A stretch of 64,000 nt of DNA, taken from NCBI RefSeq assembly GCF_009668025.1, contig NZ_WJXZ01000002.1:255216-319215 (forward strand), in the 5' to 3' direction. The notes under the pieces were generated by a model that made no database searches, was not told where the DNA came from, and saw only the letters and a list, made by a program, of their open reading frames with translations. The stretch is from Larkinella terrae. Lineage in GTDB: Bacteria > Bacteroidota > Bacteroidia > Cytophagales > Spirosomataceae. The translations under genes were made by a program, and so were the position numbers. This document shows positions 1 through 7,931 of this stretch, piece after piece; positions within the stretch are counted from its first letter, which is position 1, and every line of letters begins with the position of its first letter.

Positions 1-160
1 ATTGGTCGCGTGTCGTTCCCATATACATTTTTTTTTTCCTCCCCCCCCCCCCCCCACGCCGAGATTTAGCGGCCGGTTTTTCCTACAAAGATTCCATCCC
101 TACGGGATTTTATCGGCAATAATCAGCTACACGATAGTATAGCCCGGGTTACATTTATAA
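1..160. other. Non-coding left edge with poly-T and poly-C tracts
   Basis: No gene is supported here. The stretch holds a run of 10 T (28-37) followed by CCT and a run of 15 C (41-55). It lies downstream of the efflux adaptor gene, which ends at 161. Long homopolymers of this kind are slippage-prone and also a common place for sequencing error, so their exact length is not secure. Confidence 0.7.
78..118 (-). repeat. CCCGTAGGGAT-type interspersed repeat (partial)
   Basis: Read on the minus strand this segment contains AAATCCCGTAGGGATGGAAT followed by CTTTGTAGGAAA. The core ATCCCGTAGGGAT is palindromic. From memory, very similar words recur as intergenic repeats in Bacteroidota genomes; only this one copy was noticed in the window, so the family assignment rests on recall rather than on internal repetition. 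Confidence 0.4.
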
Positions 161-1297
161 TTATTTCCGCGTTACCGTCTGCCCGTCGCGGATCTCTTCC
201 GAAGCAATCCGGACCACGGGTTCGCCCGCCCGCAAACCGCCGAACACTTCGACCAGGCTGTCAAGCGTGTTGCCTTTTTCGACCGACACCCATTCAGCTT
301 TGTTGTTGTTGACGCGAATCACGAACGTTTTTTCGCTGGAACTCACCACGGCGGTTTTGGGAACAAACAAGGTCGAAGCCGTTCGTTCGACGGGCAACTG
401 CACCTCGGCGTACATTCCGGATTTCAACTGGTTCGCCCGGTTGTCGAAGTCGAATTCGGCCAGCATCGAGCGATTGGCCTCGACTAAACTCTGCGCACTC
501 CGCGCCAGTTTTGCGTTGAACTGCTGCTCCGGAATGGCATTAACGGTAAACGTAACGGCACTTTTGTTGGCCAGTTGATTCGCAAAGGTTTCCGGAATCG
601 CCACCGTTAACCGCAAGGTCCGGCTGTCTTCCAGCACAAACAGCGGTTTGGCGTTGCTGTCGCCTGCACCCACCAGCGCCCCCGAACTCACGTTCCGTTC
701 CGTGATGACCCCGTCGAAAGGCGCCGTGATGGTCAGGTACTGCCGCAGTTCCTTCTTGGTCTGGAAATTGGAGCGACCCGCCTGGATGTTACCCGTTGCC
801 ACGGCCACTGTGGCGCTGTCGGCCTGCATGCGGGCCTGCGCCTGATCCAGTTCGTGCAACGAAACCGCTCCTTCCACTTTACTGGTTTGTAGTAAGCGGT
901 TATAGGTCAGCCGACTGGCGCGAAACCGGGCGGTATGTTCGATCAGCGTGGCTTCCTGCGCCTGCATCTGGGCCTGGGCCTGGCTCAATTCCGACAACAC
1001 TTCCGGCGCGTCGAGTACGGCCAGCACCTGACCTTTCCGCACCGATGAACCCCGGTCGACCCGCACATCGCGGACAAATCCTTTCACTTTGGCGTACAGA
1101 CTGACCCGGTTCCAGGGTTTCAGTTCGCCCGGCAGCGTGATCTGTTTGCTGGGCCGCATCGTCTGCACTTCAGCGATGGAAATTTTCTGAACCTCTGGCT
1201 CTTTAACGGTTTTTTTCTCTTCACTGGAGGCCGAGGTGCAGGCCGCCATTCCGGCTGCGGCAACGACGGGCCAAACGACTTTCAAAAGCGGTTTCAT
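161..1297 (-). CDS. RND efflux periplasmic adaptor subunit (membrane fusion protein)
   Basis: 378-residue HlyD/AcrA-type adaptor that would bridge the inner-membrane RND pump and the TolC channel in the periplasm. The N-terminus is a lipoprotein signal (AAAGMAACTS, lipobox Cys near residue 20), so it is probably anchored to a membrane by lipid. A biotinyl-lipoyl-like half-motif (VRKGQVLAVLDAPE) precedes a helical hairpin rich in Gln and Ala (about residues 100-175), followed by the beta-barrel part (YLTITAPFDGVITERNV). Its ATG overlaps the permease stop (ATGA), so the two are translationally coupled and it is the last gene of the three-gene operon. Substrate cannot be told from sequence. Confidence 0.93.
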   Translation of the reverse strand: MKPLLKVVWPVVAAAGMAACTSASSEEKKTVKEPEVQKISIAEVQTMRPSKQITLPGELKPWNRVSLYAKVKGFVRDVRVDRGSSVRKGQVLAVLDAPEVLSELSQAQAQMQAQEATLIEHTARFRASRLTYNRLLQTSKVEGAVSLHELDQAQARMQADSATVAVATGNIQAGRSNFQTKKELRQYLTITAPFDGVITERNVSSGALVGAGDSNAKPLFVLEDSRTLRLTVAIPETFANQLANKSAVTFTVNAIPEQQFNAKLARSAQSLVEANRSMLAEFDFDNRANQLKSGMYAEVQLPVERTASTLFVPKTAVVSSSEKTFVIRVNNNKAEWVSVEKGNTLDSLVEVFGGLRAGEPVVRIASEEIRDGQTVTRK

Positions 1298-4200
1298 ACG
1301 ACGGCACGAAGGGGTTGATTGTAAAATTTGCTTTCCGGATCTTCCGGATCAAGGGAGACCGACTGCACCGAAGCTTTGGTCTGAAACTGGGTAAATACGC
1401 AGGGCAGAATCAGTAAAGCGGCCAGCGTGGAGGCAATCAGCCCGCCAATAACCGCCTGGCCGAGCGGAGCAATCTGGTCGCCCCCTTCACCCATGCCCGA
1501 TGCCATCGGTACCATCCCGGCAATCATGGCGATACTGGTCATCAGAATCGGACGAATCCGGCTGTTGGCTGCCAGCACCACGGCTTTGCGCGTGTCGCCG
1601 ATTTCCAGCCGCAAATTCTCGGCGTTCGTGACCATCAGAATCGCATTGGCTACCGATACCCCGACGGACATGATCAGTCCCATGTACGATTGCAGGTTCA
1701 GCGTGGCTCCACAAGCCAGCAGCATCAGCAGCGACCCGGCAATTACAGCCGGGATAGCCGCCAGAATCACCAGCGATAGCTTAAATGACTGGTAATTAGC
1801 GGCCAGCAGGAGGAAGATGATCACGATGGCGACCATCAAACCGGTTTGCAAACTGCTCAATGTATCGGTCAGCAGGTTGGTTTGTCCGCCCAGTTCGACC
1901 AGAACCCCACGGGGTGGATCGCCCGCGTCTTTGATCGCTTTTTCAACGGCTTTCCGCGCCGATCCCAAATCTTTTTTCTGCAGGTTCGCCGTGATCGTTA
2001 CCAGGCGGTTGGGGCCGGCGCGATCGTATTCACCCGGCGCGGTGCTTTCCGAAAACGTGGCCACGTCCGACAACAGCGGCCGCATTTCGCCACTTCGCAA
2101 CGGAATGTTACCAATATCGCTGGCGCTGCTCATTTTGTATTCCGGAATCTGGACCTGCACCTGATACGCCAGGCCTTTCGACTCATCGAGCCAGAGGTTT
2201 TTGTCCGTAAACCGGCTGGACGAGGTAGCCGCCACCATCGAGCGGGCGACCTGCGTGGACGTAACGCCCAGTTGCCCGGCCCGTTCGCGGTTCATCGTCA
2301 CGTTCAGAATCGGGTACGCCAGTGGCTGCGCAATCTGGACGTCGCGGAGGAAGTCAATTTTCGTCATTTCCGACCGAATCTTGTTGGCAAACCGCCCGGC
2401 TTCGTTCAGGTCTTTGGCGGCCACCGTTACCTCAATCGGCGTCGACGCGCCCTGACTCATAATTTTTTCGGTCAACTCGATCGGTTCGAACGAAATGCTG
2501 GCCGTCGGCAGGGCTTTGGCAATGCGCTCCCGCAGTTCTTCCTTCAGGTCATCCATTTTTACGTGATGTTCTTCGTTGAGCGACACCTGCAAAACCGCTT
2601 CGTGTGGGCCGCTGTTGAAGACGAAAATGTTGGAAGTTCCGTAGCTTGAGGGCACCGTGCCGACGTAAGCCGACGAGATTTCGACGTTCTCTGCACCCAC
2701 CGATTCTTTGATAATATCCAGCACTTTCAGCGTAGCGGTTTCGGTGCGTTCGACCCGCGTCCCGTCGGGAATTCGCAGGCGCATCTGGAACTGGTGGCTG
2801 TTGCCGTGCGGCAGGATATCCGTTCCGATAACCATGAAACAGACGACGATAATCGCCAGGCTACCAATCAGATAACCGCCAACGACCAAACCGCGCCTGT
2901 TCAGGATTTTTTCGAGTGCGTTGGAATACCGCTGTTTGAACTTGTCAAAACCGGTCGGATTTTTGGCCGGATGAGCCGCTTCGTCCAGAATCGCGTGACG
3001 CTCGTTGGCATCCAGCGCCAGCGTTGGTGCTTCGTGTTCAGGATGGCTTTTCAACAGCCAGTTGGCCAAAACCGGTACGAACGTCTGCGAAAGCAGAAAT
3101 GACGCAATCATGGCAAAACCGACCGAGAGCGACAGCGGGAGGAACATGGAACGCGGCACCCCGCTCATGACAAAAGCCGGGGCAAAAACCGCCAGAATAG
3201 CCAGCAAAATCAGGAATTCCGGGAAAACGATTTCCTTACAGGCATCCCAGATCGCAACGGCTTTCGGTTTGCCCATTTCCAGGTGCTGGTGAATATTTTC
3301 AATCGTCACCGTCGCCTGATCGACCAGAATCCCGATGGCCAGCGCCAGTCCCGACAGCGTCATGATGTTGATGGTTTGCCCGCAGAGATTCAGCATGATC
3401 ACCGCCGACAGAATCGAAATCGGGATCGTCGTGACCACGATGATCACGCTGCGCCAGTCGCGCAGGAAAAGTAGCACCATCAAACCGGTCAAAACCGCTC
3501 CCAGAATCCCTTCCGTCACCAGACTTTTCAGGGCGTTGGTCACGTACACCGACTGGTCGAATTCGTACGAAATCTTGACGTCTTCGGGCACGGCGGCCCG
3601 CAGTTCGGGCAGGGCTTTGCGGATGTTGTTCACGACATCGAGCGTCGAAGCATCCGATTTTTTGACAACCGGAATATAAACCGCCCGCCGTCCGTTGACG
3701 AGCGCGTAACTGACCGTCACGTCGGCGCCGTCTTCCACGGTTCCAATATCCCGCACAAAAACCGTCGGTCCGGCACCCACACGAATTGGGATGTTCAGGA
3801 AGTCTTCCGGTTTTTTGACCAGCGAGTTCACCGGCGTCATCAGGGCCTTGTCGCCGATGCGGATGTTTCCGGCGGGCGACGGCTGATTGTTGATCACAAT
3901 CGACTTGATGACTTCTTCGGGCGTCAACTGGTAACTGCGCACCAGTTGCGGGTTTACCTTGATAAGAACCGTCCGCTGGTTTCCCCCGAACGGCGGAGGG
4001 CTCGAAACGCCCGGAATCCGGGAAAACATCGGCCGCACCCGCGACGACGCAAAGTCCTGAATTTCGTTCAGCGAACGGCTCTGGCTTTCGAACACCAACT
4101 GCCCCACCGGCACCGAACTGGCATCAAACCGCACCACCTGGGGCGGCACGGTTCCCTCCGGCATGTAAGCCTTGGCGCGGGAAACGTTGTTGGCAACTTC

Positions 4201-4521
4201 AGCCGCGGCCTGCGCCATGTCGGTACCGGGATAAAACGAAAGTTTAATGAGCGATAAACCCTGGATGGTTTTCACGTCGATGTCGCGAATCCCGGAAACG
4301 TACAGAAAGTGATCCTGATAACGGGTGGCGATAAAACCGTCCATCTGGTCGGGCGCCATCCCTCCGTAGGGCTGCACCACGTAAATCGTCGGTAAGTCGA
4401 GGTTCGGGAAAATGTCGACCGGAATGGTAAACAGTGACATCACCGAAAAGAACAGAATACCGACCACCAGCACCAGCACCGAGATGGGTTTCCGCAGCGC
4501 GGAACGAATGATTTGATACAT
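1294..4521 (-). CDS. RND efflux permease (AcrB/HAE1-like)
   Basis: 1075-residue inner-membrane proton-driven pump of the AcrB type: a first transmembrane helix at residues 11-33, a large periplasmic loop, a central helix bundle (about 335-500), a second loop, and a C-terminal helix bundle (about 890-1045). The TM4 signature is GILVDQATVTIEN: Asp401 is kept, but the second Asp of the usual AcrB Asp-Asp pair is Gln402. This is seen directly; its effect on proton coupling is unknown. Gene order on the transcript is TolC, permease, adaptor. A hydrophilic linker at about 495-535 precedes the second half. Substrate unknown; metal-exporting (CzcA-type) relatives are less likely because their AIDFG...DGA motif is absent. 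Confidence 0.93.
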   Translation of the reverse strand: MYQIIRSALRKPISVLVLVVGILFFSVMSLFTIPVDIFPNLDLPTIYVVQPYGGMAPDQMDGFIATRYQDHFLYVSGIRDIDVKTIQGLSLIKLSFYPGTDMAQAAAEVANNVSRAKAYMPEGTVPPQVVRFDASSVPVGQLVFESQSRSLNEIQDFASSRVRPMFSRIPGVSSPPPFGGNQRTVLIKVNPQLVRSYQLTPEEVIKSIVINNQPSPAGNIRIGDKALMTPVNSLVKKPEDFLNIPIRVGAGPTVFVRDIGTVEDGADVTVSYALVNGRRAVYIPVVKKSDASTLDVVNNIRKALPELRAAVPEDVKISYEFDQSVYVTNALKSLVTEGILGAVLTGLMVLLFLRDWRSVIIVVTTIPISILSAVIMLNLCGQTINIMTLSGLALAIGILVDQATVTIENIHQHLEMGKPKAVAIWDACKEIVFPEFLILLAILAVFAPAFVMSGVPRSMFLPLSLSVGFAMIASFLLSQTFVPVLANWLLKSHPEHEAPTLALDANERHAILDEAAHPAKNPTGFDKFKQRYSNALEKILNRRGLVVGGYLIGSLAIIVVCFMVIGTDILPHGNSHQFQMRLRIPDGTRVERTETATLKVLDIIKESVGAENVEISSAYVGTVPSSYGTSNIFVFNSGPHEAVLQVSLNEEHHVKMDDLKEELRERIAKALPTASISFEPIELTEKIMSQGASTPIEVTVAAKDLNEAGRFANKIRSEMTKIDFLRDVQIAQPLAYPILNVTMNRERAGQLGVTSTQVARSMVAATSSSRFTDKNLWLDESKGLAYQVQVQIPEYKMSSASDIGNIPLRSGEMRPLLSDVATFSESTAPGEYDRAGPNRLVTITANLQKKDLGSARKAVEKAIKDAGDPPRGVLVELGGQTNLLTDTLSSLQTGLMVAIVIIFLLLAANYQSFKLSLVILAAIPAVIAGSLLMLLACGATLNLQSYMGLIMSVGVSVANAILMVTNAENLRLEIGDTRKAVVLAANSRIRPILMTSIAMIAGMVPMASGMGEGGDQIAPLGQAVIGGLIASTLAALLILPCVFTQFQTKASVQSVSLDPEDPESKFYNQPLRAVV

Positions 4522-4528
4522 AATCTTA

Positions 4529-4643
4529 CGGTTTTCAGTTTTCGGTTTTCAGTTTTCGGTGGCTGACGCATTCTAGCTAACGCTTAGCATAAATCTGCTC
4601 AGAAAGCGCGCGTCAGCTACCGAAAACGGTAAACCGAAAACCG
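4529..4643. repeat. Imperfect inverted repeat between permease and tolC-like gene
   Basis: Arms 4550-4569 and 4610-4629 pair with 18 of 20 matches (core GGTGGCTGACGC against GCGTCAGCTACC). The outer parts are made of alternating words of the AAAACCG/CGGTTTT type. It fills the 128-bp gap inside the efflux operon, so it would be transcribed and could form a hairpin that tunes the ratio of upstream to downstream gene products. Confidence 0.7.
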
Positions 4644-4649
4644 TATACT

Positions 4650-6104
4650 TTATTTAATCTGGTTCATAAACAGCGATAAATCTCCTTCGGCAGCGGCTTT
4701 CAGGAGCAGAAACCGCCAGACGTTGCTGGTGGCGACGTAGCCATCGGTTTCGGCCCGGTTGAGGGTGACGAAGCTTTGCAGGAGCGTGGGTAAATCGGCC
4801 AGACCGTTCTGGTAACGGGCCTGGGCCTGGTTGTAAGCCTGCCGGGCCGCGCGAAGCTGGACGGGGGCCTGACGCGCCTGTTCCAGCCCGAGCCCGAGCT
4901 GCGTTTCGGCTTCCCGGTTTTGCCGGGTGATGCGCAACTGCTGGTCGTTGTACAGCTGCCGGAATCGTTCGACCTGAAATTGTTCCGCGCGGTAATCCTG
5001 TTTGACCCGCAGCGTATTGGTCAGGTTCCAGCGGGCTACCACGCCGAACAGGTAGTTATAGGCCTGATAACCAAGCCCCCGGTTAAAATCCATTTTGAAC
5101 GTTTCGTCGGCATTGGTGAACCCGGAACCCCGCGCCCAGCCCGCTCCGACGAGCGAAATAGACGGTAGCATGGAGCGTTGCAGCGCCACGGTTCGGGCGG
5201 ACGACAGATTGATCTGGGATTGGAAAAACCGCAGAACCGGGTTTTTCGGCGAAATCGAATCCGACTGAAAATTGGTTTGGGGTAGCGTGGTGTAAAACCG
5301 CATGCTATCGACGCGGATGCCGGACTGTACCTGACCGATCAATTCCGATAACCGCAACCGCTGGACCTGCTCGCGCTGTTCGCTTTCCAGCAATTGCAGC
5401 CGGGCGCGGACGGCTTCGGCGGTCGCGAGCGAGCTATCGACACCCGCGCGCATGCCCGACCGGACACCCGCATCAACCACGTTTTTGAACGTCTGTGCCC
5501 GTTGCAGGTTGGCGCGCTGCACATCCACCAGTTTCTGGTTGACCAGCAGCGTCAGGTACGCGTCGACAATCCGGATCTGGTGCTGAAACAGCTCGTTTTC
5601 GTAATCGATCTGCGAGCGATGGAGGTCGGCTTCGGCCACTTTCACGTTGGCTTTTACCCGCCCGAAATTGACGACCCGCCAGTCGATGACGGCGCTGAGA
5701 AAACTACCGGTCGTACCCTGATAAATGTTATCGGGGCGAATACCGCCGGAGGTCGAAATGGACGTTCCTTCGTTTGGAAAAAACGAGCCGTTCAGGGCGT
5801 TGCTGGTGGCGTAGGTGTACTGATCCTGCACAATCATGCTGGGCAGAAACTCGGTCCGGCTGGATTGTATCCGTTTTTCCGCACTCCGGATTTCGGCTTG
5901 TTTGGATTTCAGAAACGGATACGCCTGGGTGCCCTGTTCGATGGCCTGCGACAGACTCAGGGTTTGTGCCTGTCCGACGCCAGACCCCAGCAGCAGCAGT
6001 AGGGCTAATTTTGCCCCCCACCCCCTGAAGGGGGCTTTCAACATTCGAATAAAGCCCCCTTCAGGGGGTGGGGGGCAGAAGAAAATGGTCTGTTTCATTG
6101 GCAA
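4650..6104 (-). CDS. TolC-family outer membrane efflux protein
   Basis: 484-residue outer-membrane channel subunit. After the signal peptide (hydrophobic run ALLLLLGSGVGQAQ, cleavage likely after AQA or AQ near residue 46) come two OEP repeats rich in coiled-coil Gln, Ala and Arg, typical of the TolC helical barrel; the length fits the family. First gene of the efflux operon. The start is uncertain: the ATG at 6104 runs through a 66-bp palindromic repeat (6012-6077), which would encode a Pro-rich stretch CPPPPEGG ahead of the signal sequence. The ATG at 6044 (residue 21, MLKAPFRGWG) still lies between the repeat arms but gives a more normal signal peptide. Either way the repeat supplies the gene's first codons. 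Confidence 0.9.
   Translation of the reverse strand: MPMKQTIFFCPPPPEGGFIRMLKAPFRGWGAKLALLLLLGSGVGQAQTLSLSQAIEQGTQAYPFLKSKQAEIRSAEKRIQSSRTEFLPSMIVQDQYTYATSNALNGSFFPNEGTSISTSGGIRPDNIYQGTTGSFLSAVIDWRVVNFGRVKANVKVAEADLHRSQIDYENELFQHQIRIVDAYLTLLVNQKLVDVQRANLQRAQTFKNVVDAGVRSGMRAGVDSSLATAEAVRARLQLLESEQREQVQRLRLSELIGQVQSGIRVDSMRFYTTLPQTNFQSDSISPKNPVLRFFQSQINLSSARTVALQRSMLPSISLVGAGWARGSGFTNADETFKMDFNRGLGYQAYNYLFGVVARWNLTNTLRVKQDYRAEQFQVERFRQLYNDQQLRITRQNREAETQLGLGLEQARQAPVQLRAARQAYNQAQARYQNGLADLPTLLQSFVTLNRAETDGYVATSNVWRFLLLKAAAEGDLSLFMNQIK
6012..6077. repeat. Palindromic repeat family A, copy 1 (perfect 27-bp arms)
   Basis: Arms 6012-6038 and 6051-6077 are perfect inverted repeats (27 of 27), separated by 12 nt. 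Each arm contains an inner palindrome CCCCCTGAAGGGGG. It overlaps the 5' end of the TolC-family gene. Three related copies lie at 6305-6370, 7041-7111 and 7749-7819. Confidence 0.9.
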
Positions 6105-6265
6105 CTAGCTTAGCGGTTATGGTAACAAAACCGTGACAAGTGCCTGCAAAACAAACGGTCAATTCTGGAAACATTTGGGAAGAGAGGAAGTAGAATTGTT
6201 GTTTCGCGGAGTCAACAGGAGGTACGCGGAGAACATCTCTGGTAAACTCTGATTTTCTCCGCTTA

Positions 6266-6408
6266 AGAGACTGTCTACAATTCAGATTTTCCCTTTCATC
6301 GGTCTGCCCCCAACCCCCTAAAGGGAGCTTTAATAGGCATTTCAAAGCCCCCTTTAGGGGGTTGGGGGCAAAGTGGAAAAGGAAAATTATAAATTGTAGA
6401 CAGTCTCT
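6266..6408. repeat. Outer 17-bp inverted repeat enclosing palindromic repeat A
   Basis: AGAGACTGTCTACAATT at 6266-6282 is exactly inverted at 6392-6408. Repeat A copy 2 (6305-6370) lies inside. The nesting gives a 143-bp composite and suggests that repeat A inserted into the loop of an older palindrome, or that both arose together. Confidence 0.75.
6305..6370. repeat. Palindromic repeat family A, copy 2
   Basis: Arms 6305-6331 and 6344-6370 match 26 of 27 as inverted repeats, with a 12-nt spacer, the same geometry as copy 1. The core is CCCCCTAAAGGG. It sits in the Crp-TolC intergenic region, inside the 17-bp outer inverted repeat. Confidence 0.9.
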
Positions 6409-6433
6409 AACGCTGCGAAATAATTTTTTGGAT

Positions 6434-7027
6434 TCAGCGACGCGCTACCTGCGCCCGGATGCGGCTGAGTGACGGGCCTTTGATGCCCAGATACGACGAA
6501 ATATGCCCCAGCGATACCCGGTTCAGAATATCCGGGAAGTTGTTGAGCAAATCGACGTAGCGCTCTTCGGCGGTTTGGGTCAGCAGGCTTTCAGAGCGCA
6601 TCTGATTGAACATGAAGTAATTCTCAGCCAGCAACCGGCCAAACCGCTCCCAGCCGTGCGACTGCGCGAACAATTGCTGCAGATGGTCGCGGTCGATCAC
6701 CAGCAACTCGGCATCTTCCAGCGCTTCGATCAGGTAGGGGCAGGTAGTTTGTGTGACCAATCCTTTGAGCGAGGTCAGGAATGCGTGTTCGGGGATAAAA
6801 TAGACATTGTGTTCCAGTTCGGTTTTCGGATCGATGTAATACACCCGAAAAAGTCCTTTCAGAATAAATCCAACCTGCCGACAGACCGAATTCCGGAAGT
6901 TGAAGTAATCGTGTTTTGGCATGGCCCGAATGTGCCAGAACGCATCGCCCAATTGCAGATCCGCTTCGGAAAGCTGGGCAAACTGTTGCAAATGATCGTG
7001 TAAAACCGTGTGTTTTGTCGAATCCAT
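6434..7027 (-). CDS. Crp/Fnr-family transcriptional regulator
   Basis: 197-residue regulator with an N-terminal cyclic-nucleotide-binding-like beta barrel (about residues 10-120; VGFILKGLFRVYYID, then LVIDRDHLQQLF) and a C-terminal winged helix-turn-helix (about 150-197; SLGHISSYLGIKGPSLSRIRAQ). The cAMP-binding signature of true Crp is not visible, so the ligand is unknown; many Bacteroidota members of this group are poorly characterised. It lies upstream of, and on the same strand as, the efflux operon (329-nt gap), which makes that operon a possible target. Palindromic repeats lie on both sides. Confidence 0.85.
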   Translation of the reverse strand: MDSTKHTVLHDHLQQFAQLSEADLQLGDAFWHIRAMPKHDYFNFRNSVCRQVGFILKGLFRVYYIDPKTELEHNVYFIPEHAFLTSLKGLVTQTTCPYLIEALEDAELLVIDRDHLQQLFAQSHGWERFGRLLAENYFMFNQMRSESLLTQTAEERYVDLLNNFPDILNRVSLGHISSYLGIKGPSLSRIRAQVARR

Positions 7028-7040
7028 TTTAAATCGAATG

Positions 7041-7111
7041 TTGCCCTTAAATCCCCTTTAGCGGATTTTCTTATGGGATTTGAAAGTCCCCTTCAGGGGA
7101 TTTAGGGGCAA
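7041..7111. repeat. Palindromic repeat family A, copy 3
   Basis: Imperfect inverted repeat with arms near 7041-7070 and 7082-7111. The right arm carries GTCCCCTTCAGGGGATTTA. The loop (TTATGGGATTT) and flanks match, in the opposite orientation, those of copy 4 at 7749-7819, showing that the two are copies of one dispersed element and not independent palindromes. It lies just upstream of the Crp-type gene. Confidence 0.8.
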
Positions 7112-7193
7112 CGTTTTTAGGGGCAAATGAAAAATTTTTCAGCGCGCCCGGCGCTTTTTAACATAGGTGAAAAATTAGCCTAAAACCGCCCGC

Positions 7194-7201
7194 TACCTTT
7201 G
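7194..7201 (+). promoter_or_regulatory. Bacteroidota -7 promoter element (TACCTTTG) for OsmC gene
   Basis: TACCTTTG fits the TAnnTTTG consensus known for Bacteroidota primary sigma factor promoters and lies 45 nt before the ATG at 7246. No clear -33 TTTG is visible. The 20 nt ending here (AAAACCGCC-C-GCTACCTTTG) nearly match the sequence before the VOC-family gene at 54152-54171. Confidence 0.5.
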
Positions 7202-7245
7202 ATCCATCAAAAAACAAATCACAAACACCTTCAATAAAGTTCACC

Positions 7246-7662
7246 ATGAAAATTACACGCAAAGCTTCAGCACACTGGGCCGGAACCGGCAAGGATGGAA
7301 AAGGAACCCTGACAACCGCCAGCACGGTTTTGAACCAGACGCAATATTCGTTCAACACCCGGTTTGCCGACGGCATCGGTACCAATCCCGAAGAACTCGT
7401 GGCGGCTGCCCACGCGGGCTGTTTTGCCATGCAACTGGCCTTCAACATTCAGCAGGCCGGTTTTGCCGCCGACGCGCTGGACGTTAGCTGCGCCATTACG
7501 CTGGAAGAAAGCGGGATTACCAGTTCGAAACTGACGCTGACCGCCAGCGTACCGGGGCTGGATCAGGCCAAATTCGACGAACTTGTCGATCACGCCGAAC
7601 ACAATTGTCCGATCTCGAAGCTGTTCAACACGACGATCAGCGTGGACGCGACGCTGGCGTAA
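7246..7662 (+). CDS. OsmC-family peroxiredoxin
   Basis: 138-residue cytoplasmic hydroperoxide reductase of the OsmC/Ohr superfamily. The two redox cysteines are present: Cys59 in AAAHAGCFAM and Cys121 in EHNCPISK, with the family TNPEELVAAAH stretch before the first. Full normal length. It would reduce organic peroxides, with dithiol help from a reductant not encoded nearby. Monocistronic: a TACCTTTG promoter lies upstream, and a palindrome and repeat A copy 4 lie downstream. The OsmC rather than Ohr assignment is based on length and motif spacing and is not certain. Confidence 0.92.
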   Translation: MKITRKASAHWAGTGKDGKGTLTTASTVLNQTQYSFNTRFADGIGTNPEELVAAAHAGCFAMQLAFNIQQAGFAADALDVSCAITLEESGITSSKLTLTASVPGLDQAKFDELVDHAEHNCPISKLFNTTISVDATLA

Positions 7663-7682
7663 ATTAATCAGCCCACGGTTTT

Positions 7683-7720
7683 CCAGTTGGCCTCCGGTTT
7701 AAACCGGGGGCTATTGGTTT
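7683..7720. repeat. Palindrome CCTCCGGTTTAAACCGGGGG downstream of OsmC gene
   Basis: The 20-nt core at 7691-7710 is self-complementary except for one pair (T/G), with TTTAAA at its centre, and a T-rich stretch follows (GGTTTGTTTTTGG). It could act as a weak terminator for the OsmC gene or be a member of another dispersed palindrome class. Confidence 0.5.
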
Positions 7721-7748
7721 GTTTTTGGTAAATTGGCATCCTATGAAA

Positions 7749-7819
7749 CGCCCCTAAATCCCCTAAAGGGGACTTTCAAATCCCGTAAGAAAAAGTCCCC
7801 TTTAGGGGATTTAGGGGCG
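7749..7819. repeat. Palindromic repeat family A, copy 4 (perfect 28-bp arms)
   Basis: Arms 7749-7776 and 7792-7819 are perfect inverted repeats (28 of 28) around a 15-nt loop. The core is CCCCTAAAGGGGACTTT. It lies between the OsmC gene and the response regulator. It is the same subfamily as copy 3, inverted, with a conserved loop. Confidence 0.9.
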
Positions 7820-7931
7820 GTAAACGAAAGTCCACTGATAGATGGTAATAAATTCGGGATGAACAAAACTTCCCAAATCTTTCCAACATTGCCCGATACT
7901 TTTGGCGTTTATATAGACGAACGGTGAAACG

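Larger units (their letters stand above)
6105..6433. other. Intergenic region between Crp-type and TolC-type genes
   Basis: 329 nt without a supported gene. It contains the composite repeat at 6266-6408 and, at 6105-6265, the probable promoter region of the efflux operon, where I could not pick out a convincing TAnnTTTG element. The reading frame that crosses it on the minus strand is mostly translated repeat and is not a gene. Confidence 0.6.

Noticed and set aside
1427-4257. Long plus-strand open frames opposite the RND permease gene
   Set aside because: They are shadows of the minus-strand gene; they lack any domain pattern, while the minus-strand frame is a complete RND pump.
6061-6345. 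94-residue minus-strand open frame between the Crp-type and TolC-type genes
   Set aside because: It spans parts of two palindromic repeats; its sequence is largely translated repeat (PPTP, LPLGGWG) with no homology pattern.
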